From assembly GCA_027625915.1 (NCBI GenBank), contig JANTQA010000042.1:3918001-3982000 (forward strand): a DNA stretch of 64,000 bases, in the 5' to 3' direction. The notes beneath the pieces are model-generated. The model was not told the origin of the DNA, did not search any database, and saw nothing but the letters and a program-made list of their open reading frames with translations. Below, one piece after another: positions 56,493 through 64,000 of this stretch. How positions within the stretch are numbered: the stretch's first letter is position 1; each line of letters opens with the position of its first letter. Source of the stretch: Anaeramoeba flamelloides. Lineage: Eukaryota > Metamonada > Anaeramoebidae. Made by a program: the position numbers and the translations under genes.

Positions 56493-57278
56493 GGGTGTTT
56501 GAAATATTTACGAAAATACCCTAAAATACCTAAAAATCGAAAAATTTTTAACTACAAAAAAACACTTTCTTAAACAATCTGAAGAAACTCTTGTGCCAAT
56601 ATACTCAGTTTAACAGTAAAAAAACAATTTTACTTTCAGACAAAATATTTTTTTTTTGAATTTTCTACTGTAAGCCCCTCTAAAGAGGTTTTGGTTCCTT
56701 TTAAGTATATTTGAGTAATTGTTGGCACTTATTAGGGTAAGTGTATAGGCATGTCAGGGTATTGGTATGGTATATGTAAGGTTTTGCATCGTGGTGGTTA
56801 TGTTTAACCAGTTCCTTTTATGGAATGGGAAGTTAAATAAAGTTTGGCTTGTGTCACCTTATGTAGGATCTGGGTATGTGTTGTATATACGATTAGATAT
56901 TACTTGGTTATTTTTAGATCATATTTAAGATTACAAATTTATGGGTAATGACACACAATTAGAAATTTTTCTTTACAAGTAGATTTTATCTCATTTAGTC
57001 AATACCATTCCGAAATGATCAGAAATGTTACATTCATCTAAGATATCAAGCCCTTTCACACCAAATGGGTTGAGTACTATTTCCAAAATTTAAATTTTTT
57101 GAATTTTGATATTTTCAGACCACGAAAAAAATATTTGACAATAAAATTCAAAATAGACCTTATGTCTGAGTATATTGACACCCAGATATCTTAGAAGTTG
57201 TTTTTAAAATGTTATTTCGTTTTAAAAAATTTTCTGTATTTTCGATTTTCACGTATTTTCTGGAATATTTGATAGATT
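56493..57278 (+). mobile_element. Family H MITE, copy 2
   Basis: Begins GGGTGTTTGAAATATTTACG and ends TGGAATATTTGATAGATTC. Internal landmarks are GAAACTCTTGTGCCAATATA, TTCCTTTTAAGTATATTTGA, AATAAAGTTTGGCTTGTGTC and GAAATGATCAGAAATGTTAC, all present in reverse complement at 12400-13172. About 785 bp and non-coding. Confidence 0.85.
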
Positions 57279-57801
57279 CATTAGGTTCTCACAAATATAA
57301 ATTTTCAAAATGATAAAATAGTTACCCTCCCTGAAAGATTTAAGCCAACTATAGTATACCCGGAAATTTTAATATGTGAAAGATTATTAATAGTTATATT
57401 ATTACCTATTTTTCGAAACTTCTCTAAATATTTTTCAAAAAAAATGATCAAAAATAATAATTTTAAGTATATCTCCCTAAAAAAAATTGTGTGGAATTTT
57501 ATTTTCAATAATATACTTTTTTGTCAATTGAAATTCTATTTTTAAACTCCGAGAATATCTAAGATGTAACTTATAGATTCCCTTTTACCAAAAAATAAAA
57601 AAAAAATCTTTTATTCTGTTAAAACATAATACTTGTTTTGATTTTCAAAATGTTAAATTAAGGAGTTACAGTATTCCTTTTCATCTGAATTATTATCTTA
57701 AAATAATATAATATAAAATAGAACTTAATTAATTGCCTATGTGATTAATATATTTTGTAAAAAACAAGAATTATAATATGAATTTCTGATTATTTCAAAC
57801 C

Positions 57802-58564
57802 TTAAGGGAATAGCTTCTTCCAAGTAAAAGTTTAAATTTAAAGTGTATAGGTATTTTATGTAAAAAAAGCATATATTAGAGCACCATTTCTTGAATATCC
57901 CGAAAAAATGTATTAATGAATTATTACTAATGGTTGATCCCGATCAATTTAAAAAGATTTTTGCTTTAGTAAAAAAATTCAATTCAAAGATTTTCAGAAA
58001 AAAATAAGTTTTTCACTCCAAATTTGTAGATTTAGTCATCAATTTTCATCATAAATTGATGCAAAATATATTACTTAAATTTCTCTCAAAATGTAGATTA
58101 GTTGCAAAATAATTCAATTTTTTTACAATAATTTAACTTAAAGAAATTAATTTTTATATATATTTCCCAATTCTTGGAAATATATTTATGTTACAATAAG
58201 TTTTATAAAAAGATAACAAATTAAATCAATCTGTGTTTTTTGATACTTTGATAATTATTGATTTTTTCTTTGATATTAAAAAATTATAAAAATTGTGAAT
58301 TTTGGAAGTTGGAATATGAATTATTAGATAAGAGAATACCATTATTTGTGTTTATATTTTGTAATTGGGAAAAGGTGTTTTGAAAAAATTTATGACAATT
58401 TATAATTGTAATCTTTAGTCGTTAAAACTCAATAATTTATTGTGTAATAATAATTAGAATAGATTTTATAATACATTTGAACAATGTAGCAGTAATACCA
58501 TTTAGACTAAATTCCAACATACTTTTATTATAGGCAAAAATCTATTCTGAGTCTAATCCCATAA
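57802..58564. mobile_element. Family N MITE, copy 2
   Basis: The left end is TTAAGGGAATAGCTTCTTCC, and the right end reads CTGAGTCTAATCCCATAAT. The subterminal blocks ACATTTGAACAATGTAGCAG and CCAACATACTTTTATTATAG match the right end of the copy at 39215 (ACATTTGAACCATGTAGCAC). It is 763 bp and non-coding. Confidence 0.75.
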
Positions 58565-59400
58565 TCTAGAGTTTTGATATGCTCCAAGGGCTGTAGAAAT
58601 AAATTTTCTTTAATTACTAACGCAAAAAAATTTGTCATTAGTAATGAATCATCTTGATGGAATAAAACTCAAAAGCACATAACAATAATATCACCAATTG
58701 TGGAATCTTTCATGATCTTTTCAAATTTCAATTCTCATAATTGGTACCAATCTAATCTAATAAATAAATGTTTATAGCAATAGATTTTAATTAATTGAAA
58801 AAATTACTAATCGAATTTTTTTTTTAATATTATTTTTGAAGAGGTGTGAATTACATTCTAGATGACCAATATTATCAAATCCCTTTCAGAAAATAAAGTC
58901 GTGAATTCAAACGTTTCACGATTATTATTTAATGAAAATAATTTCAAACTGGCTTGGTTTAAAATTAATTTATTTTGATTTATTTCTTTTAATTTATTAT
59001 GCACGATTAATCTATTATTTTGATAGTAAGTTAATACATAAATTGTGATCAATATTTTCTGTTATTTCCGATCTTTAATTTTAAACTTGAGAGAGAATTT
59101 TTATTTGAATTTTTATTTTATATAGCATGATAGTTATTTAAGAAATTAGTAAATTCTCTGAATTAAAAAAAAATATTTATTGTTAAGGGTTTGAAGTAAT
59201 TCATCGAATTGTTTAAAGTTAAATATTCGAAATGACTAGATTTGATATTTTTAATTCAAAGAAGGCCTAAGATGGACATAGTTATATGAAGTAATTAAAA
59301 CTTAATTTATTTTCTGAATACAAGAATGATTGAGTTGTTGAACTTGAATGGTGAATTTTATATTTTTGATTAATAAATTATTTTGATATATAATTATTGT
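58565..59400. other. Intergenic A+T-rich DNA
   Basis: No gene or repeat is recognised. The 64-codon minus-strand frame at 58858-59052 is within chance expectation. Confidence 0.5.
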
Positions 59401-59407
59401 AAAATAT

Positions 59408-59441
<34 letters not shown>

Positions 59442-60150
59442 GGGGGGCTTTGGATATATACAAATGCCTAGCTTTTTCAGAATTTAATAGAATTTTTAAA
59501 AATATTTAATTTTTCTCAATTCTTATGTCTTCTGAAAAGGTGCCGTTAGCTTTTCTTGAGTTTTCTATTTCATTTAGAAAAAGAATAGATTTTTTTTTTT
59601 TATTTTTTTTTTTTATTTTTTTTTTTGGGGGGATTCTATGTATTTGTGAAGCGTTCTAAGTTTTTTTGAGGTTTTCTATTTTATTTGTGGAGTGTTCTAG
59701 TTTTTTTTTTACTTTTTGAAATCACAGAAAATTTTATTAAATTTTCGGTTTATTTCAAAAAAGTAAAAAAAAACTAACGAAAATATATTGATTTTTCAAA
59801 TAAATCGAAAAAGTAAAAAAAAAACCTAAAGAAAATCTATTGATTTTCCAAATAAATAGAAAACTCAAAAAAAAAACAACGAAAATCAATAGATGATCGA
59901 AATAAAATATACCCCCCCCCCCAAAAAAAAAAAAAAAAAAAAAAACACAATATCTATTGATTTTCAAAATGAACAGAAAACTCAAAAAAAACTAACAAAA
60001 ATCAATAAATTTTACAGATAAACAGAAAAAATCAAGAAAATTGACCACTGTTTTTCATGAATTTAAAAGAATAGAATAAAATCTAAAGATTTTCGAAATA
60101 AAAACAGAAGATTTTGAAAAAAAGATGTTAACTTTTCGAAAATTTAAAAG
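59401..60150. repeat. T/G homopolymer foldback with minisatellite
   Basis: A run of about 39 T ends in 7 G (59411-59447). Another T-rich run ends in GGGGGG near 59590-59634. A mirrored run of 10 C followed by about 23 A is at 59911-59944. Between and after them are loose repeats of about 60 bp carrying GAAAATCTATTGATTTTC and AAATAAACAGAAAA-like blocks. The inverted T-G / C-A blocks could form a hairpin. Non-coding. Confidence 0.75.
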
Positions 60151-61066
60151 AATTAGATCTTAATCTTATATTTTTCTCTATTCTTTTAAATTAAAAAAAC
60201 ATACGAACTGGACGTCATCCTATGTCACTTCTGCAACAATATTTTGTAAAAATGAAAAAAAAAAACTATTTATTTAAAACACAAAAATATTTTAAGTTAT
60301 CCATCAAGTTCAGCAATTCTACAATTGATGTTGGTTAAAAACTGATTAAATAGATAACACTATGTGAAGGATATAAATTTAAATGAATTTTATCATTTAT
60401 GTTAAAAATATGAACAGAAAGATAATTATCGAAAATATTAATCATATTTTATTAGTAAACTCTTTTTTCATATGAAAAATACAGATTAATAGTCCATAAA
60501 AAATTAAAAGAAATAAATCATAAGGATTTAATTTTAAACCAACAAAGTTTTAAATTATTCTCATTAATTTATAATTGTTGTACCTCTTATTTTACACTTA
60601 TATTTCAGAGAGGAAATACAAGTATAATGTCAACCAAAGTGTAATCCACTTCTTCAATAATAATCAAAAAAAAAAATTTTTTTTTTTCTTTTTTGGCTGG
60701 GTCTTTTATTGCAATTAAAAACAGAAAACATCAAAAAAGTTTTTCAAAATTTCTCACCTTTTTAAAGCCAATATATAATTTAAAAGTTTTTAAAATGTGA
60801 CATTTTTTAATTATATCTTATTATTTGATCATTCACCTCCATAATTGTGACTTAAAAAATGTTTCACACATTATTAAAATTTTTAATTTTTAAAAAGTTT
60901 AATAATAAAACTATTTTATAACACATTTTCTTCACTTTTTAAAAATAGATGTACGAAGGAAATATGATGATTAAAACTCAATTAACAAGGTAATAAAATA
61001 AAAGCAAATAAAAAATCAATTCCAAAGGGAAAAAAATAGTGAATGTAGATTTTTATTTAAATTCAA
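60151..61066. other. Intergenic A+T-rich DNA
   Basis: Nothing recognisable apart from A/T runs. There is a 9-base T stretch after an A stretch near 60667. Confidence 0.5.
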
Positions 61067-61430
61067 TTCCACTTTTACAGCAAAAACTTTGAACAGAAAT
61101 TAAGATCCAAAAAAATACAAAATTAAGGCACAAAATTCAAATAATTCGAAAATAATTTGTGTTAAGGGACTATTCTCAATTTTTTTTTTTTTTTTTGACC
61201 AATTTCGAAATAAGGATTCCTTATCAGGAAATATGTACAATATTGAAAATAAATAGGCGATTTCAAATAGAAGTAATTGTCAAAAAATTTTCATAATCTC
61301 TATTAAATTTGTATACCTAAATTTAATAGAGATTAGTCCCTTAAATAAAATATGCAAAAAATGTCTTTTAATTTGCGATTTTTTATGTGTCTTATATTTT
61401 GTTCACAGTTTGTTTTTTAAAAGTGGAACT
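61067..61430. mobile_element. Decayed family D element carrying a C element
   Basis: The left half (CCACTTTTACAGCAAAAAC, AAATTAAGGCACAAAATTC) and the right half (TTTTAATTTGCGATTTTTTA, TTAAAAGTGGAACTC) correspond to the arms of the element at 3771. They are separated by the C element at 61162-61344. Ends are approximate. Confidence 0.65.
61162..61344 (+). mobile_element. Family C MITE, copy 4
   Basis: Starts TTAAGGGACTATTCTCAATT and ends TTTAATAGAGATTAGTCCCTTAA. The inner GACCAATTTCGAAATAAGG and ATTCCTTATCAGGAAATATG blocks match copy 1. It is 183 bp and inserted into a D element. Confidence 0.9.
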
Positions 61431-61678
61431 CGGTTGTAGTACATATAATTCAGGGTGTAGTTATTTCCCAATTAATTAATTAAAGAAAAAGTTTTGTTTT
61501 AATTTGAGAGAAAATAAGTTTTTTCATAACTTATTTGAAGAACAAAAAAAAAACCAAGTTCTCCATAATAATTGAAAAATGACAATAATTTTTTCAATAA
61601 AGAATTGCTTCCTTATTGAAAATTTAGAGATCAAATCATTTTGTTTTTAAAATTTGAAATCAATAGAAGAATGTGGCA

Positions 61679-62804
61679 TTATTTTAATAACTGATGATAA
61701 TTTCTAATCCATCCAAGGAGATATAGCCTTATATACTTTACTCCATGTTTTTTTTTCTCTTCTGGGAAGAAATTATAATAATGCTGTACAATAAGCAAGG
61801 TAAGCAACGTGAGTCCATATTTATTTTTTAGATTCAAATCAGCACCATACTCAACAAGCAACTTTAATAAATCCAAGTTTAGTGAACCATAGATAAGTGC
61901 ATTGTGTAAAGGCGCGTTTCCGCCCGCGGATTTAAGGTTTGGATCGGCCCCATTTTTTAAAAAAAGTTTTATGTTTGGTAAATGGTTATGAATGATAGAT
62001 TGGCAGAGTGGTGTTTCTAGGATAAACTGTTGTTGGTAAAAATCATAATTAAAAATATTGACACTTTTAAATTTAGGATTCATTTCAGCACCAATTTGAA
62101 GCATATATTCTAAAAAATCTTGATTAAGATTCTTATTACACAACAATGATAAAAGAGGGCCGTCACCGGGTTGTCTCGTGAGAGGGTAACCGTGTTCAGT
62201 CAAAAGTTTAAGTGTTGATATTTTAGGTAACGTCCTTTTTGAAAGCATCAAAGAAAGAAGATTTCCTTCGTTATTACCAAGTCTTAACAAAGGGTTTGAT
62301 CCGTTTTGAAGAAATAATTTCCATAATGCAATATCCTCATCTTGTTCCTTGAGAAGTAATAAAGAAAAGGGTGTCATATCTTGTCTTGATCCTTCACCTC
62401 TTATTTGGATCAGCCTCATATCGAAAAAACAATTCGAAAAATTTGATGGGAAGATTTGGTTGTTGGCACAGGTAAAAGAAACAACTTACTTTTTGGCTAT
62501 TCATTTGGTTTGGATCAAGACCTGCTTTGAGCATGTACTCGATGTCTTCATAACTTTCTTCTATTTTGGAGTGTTTCAGTAAAACCTCCAGGCAACTGTG
62601 GCCCTTCGTACTTATTTTACTCAGGGAGCCCTTATGGTCCATCCCAAATTTGATCCAAAATTGTTCGTATTTCTTTCGGAGTAATAATTCCACTATAGGC
62701 AAGCCTGGGTTCTCATCACAATTGTTTTTGATAAAATCAATCACCACATTTTTTGGTGCTTTGGTGAGTGTCAGTCTGTTTTTTTTTTTGTTCCAAAAGT
62801 CCAT
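61679..62804 (-). CDS. Ankyrin-repeat protein with one internal frame change
   Basis: The first frame runs from ATG at 62804 (MDFWNKKKNR) for 136 codons to a TGA at 62396-62394. The second frame (+1) takes over at the same place and runs to TAA at 61679, giving about 375 residues if joined. At least seven ankyrin-like units are visible: IEYMLKAGLDPNQ, FELFFRYEADPNK, WKLFLQNGSNPL, LKLLTEHGYPL, LEYMLQIGAEMN, IKLFLKNGADPNLK with ETPLCQSII, and LKLLVEYGADLNLK with NAPLHNALI. The frame change falls in the loop after ADPN, and MTPFSLLLL, the next repeat, continues directly, so the two parts belong together. No catalytic or membrane segment is present, so a protein-binding scaffold is likely. The cause may be a sequencing error, an inactivating indel or +1 frameshifting at AGG-TGA. 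An intron of about 13 bp would also restore the frame but would be implausibly short. Confidence 0.8.
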
Positions 62805-63152
62805 CGTATTTTCTAAGGTATTTGAAAAAACGAAATTGAAAATTTTGGATTTTTCTGAAAAAAAAAAAAAATCTTCAGAAAACAACCAAACCAGAAAAAA
62901 ATGAACTTGAAAAATCAGAAAGATCATTTTTGTACCCTAAAAAAAAAAGCGATTAACAAAATCTTGACTTTGAAATGAATTTCTTATTTTGAAATCAAAA
63001 GGGTTTTTGAGTTAAAAGAAGTCAAATTAAAACAATAAAAACCATAATTTTTCCAATTGTTCCTTGTTCTGGAATAAAAGAGTTCACAAAACGATTTGAG
63101 AAACACTTTTAAAAACTTTTTCAAGTTTTGTTTTCAAGTTAATCTCTCAAAA
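62805..63152. other. Spacer between divergent genes
   Basis: About 350 bp between the ankyrin gene and the possible plus-strand frame at 63153. It has A/T runs and no clear promoter motif. Confidence 0.4.
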
Positions 63153-63323
63153 ATGAATAATTCAAAACAATTCGAGAATCAAAATTCATTGAAATGTTTT
63201 AGTGAATATGAGAAAGTCAGATTTCTCTCATCTAATATATTTACAATACCAATTAAAAAATTGGAAATTCAAAAAAATGTAGAAGTGATCAACAAGAAAA
63301 ATAAATACAATTCATTTAATTAA
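63153..63323 (+). CDS. Possible short gene or first exon, divergent from the ankyrin gene
   Basis: From ATG at 63153 the frame reads MNNSKQFENQ, then CFSEYEKVRFL and ends KNKYNSFN after 57 codons. An in-frame extension upstream reaches 63096. Base use (ACAATTCGAGAATC) is slightly richer in G+C than the flanks. A GTAGAAGTG donor-like site near 63280 could make it a first exon. No family is recognised, and chance cannot be ruled out. Confidence 0.3.
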   Translation: MNNSKQFENQNSLKCFSEYEKVRFLSSNIFTIPIKKLEIQKNVEVINKKNKYNSFN

Positions 63324-64000
63324 TTGATCAGGACTCTAAAATTCAAAATAATTACCCCTCCTTTACTCGATTTTATTTTATTTTGGATTGAAAAACTTTT
63401 ATTTAGAAATTTTATGAGACAAATAGTTTTTGATTTCTAATGAATTTCCAAAATTAATTTAAAAATTTCCGATTTTTATTATATTCATCTAATTCTAGAT
63501 TTGGATTTAAAAAACAGGATATATTAAAAATTCTTATTTACAAATCAAGGTTGATTCGATGTGATATTTTTAATTTTTGTAATATCGATTTTCCTTAAAT
63601 ATAAATTTCGAAATTTGTTCGGATAAGGAAGTCAATTTTTTCAATTTCTATGAGTTGAAACTTTTTACTGATATTTTTGGAATTAGAGAATTCAGTCATT
63701 TTTTTTTGGTCGTTGTAACAGTATTTTTTATTTTACTTTAAGTTTTATAACAATTTTTAATAAAAGAATTTCACAAAATTGAAAAAAAAATAATTTCAAA
63801 AAAAAAGATTAATAGGGTGAGAATTTTTTAAGAAATTGGGTGGTTTGTATTTATTCCAAATTAAGAATATAAAATCAATAAAAAGTCAATAATACTTTGA
63901 ATTTTTTTTTTTTATTCTTGATTTCAACTAGTTTATCTGGGAAAGATGATCTTGTTGTTTGGTCTTCTAAAAGAAAAAGATTTGTTTCAAACACACCTCT
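63324..64000. other. A+T-rich DNA to the window end
   Basis: No gene or repeat is supported. The block 63900-64000 (TTATTCTTGATTTCAAC, GATGATCTTGTTGTTTGGTC) resembles 56140-56215, which hints at another dispersed repeat cut by the window edge. Confidence 0.45.

Noticed and set aside
59755-59985. F/G-rich minus-strand frame
   Set aside because: Created by the homopolymer and minisatellite block.
62566-62904. 112-codon plus-strand frame
   Set aside because: Antisense to the ankyrin gene. The ankyrin frame has the recognisable repeats.
1-64000. CRISPR array, bacterial operons or organellar DNA
   Set aside because: No regularly spaced repeats of CRISPR type were seen. The genes have GT-AG introns, and the tRNA is followed by a pol III-type T run.

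Overview
The window looks like nuclear DNA of an extremely A+T-rich, intron-bearing protist, by eye about four-fifths A+T. A slime-mould cAMP-receptor-like GPCR, N-rich and S/N-rich low-complexity proteins, poly-A/poly-T tracts and small GT-AG introns suggest an amoeba of the dictyostelid or Anaeramoeba kind. That placement is inference. All genes read well with the standard code (TAA and TGA as stops), and nothing bacterial or organellar was seen.

Gene content is sparse. A tRNA-Asn(GTT) lies at 1932-2004 (+). A PSP1-domain protein gene spans 9543-23157 (+), with five exons and a first intron of about 9 kb. A multipass membrane protein of unknown family spans 27275-35840 (-), with six exons; its model rests on matching splice phases and adds up to 475 codons. 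A small S/K/N-rich hypothetical protein is at 40605-41156 (-). A cAMP-receptor-like seven-helix GPCR spans 48554-52529 (-), with two exons. An ankyrin-repeat protein with one internal frame change is at 61679-62804 (-). Weaker coding candidates are at 25797-26919, 37586-37842 and 63153-63323, all (+).

Most other DNA is repeat. I recognise at least a dozen dispersed families of short non-autonomous DNA transposons or foldback elements, labelled A to Q here. They have terminal inverted repeats and several are nested. Examples are a 545-bp family (A), a 560-bp palindromic family (B), three families that begin TTAAGGG and end CCCTTAA (C, J, N), a Tc1-like TA-CAGT element (D), a 770-bp family (H), and a 1.3-kb near-perfect foldback (L). 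One 5'-truncated LINE with a YADD reverse-transcriptase motif sits in the first intron of the PSP1 gene.

Every intron is either short (about 90-150 bp) or several kb long, and all the long ones are filled with these elements. Transposon growth inside introns therefore explains the spread-out gene structures. I see no operon-like arrangement, CRISPR array or viral element, and no sign that the genes form one pathway. Two of them (GPCR and five-helix protein) are membrane proteins and may act at the cell surface.
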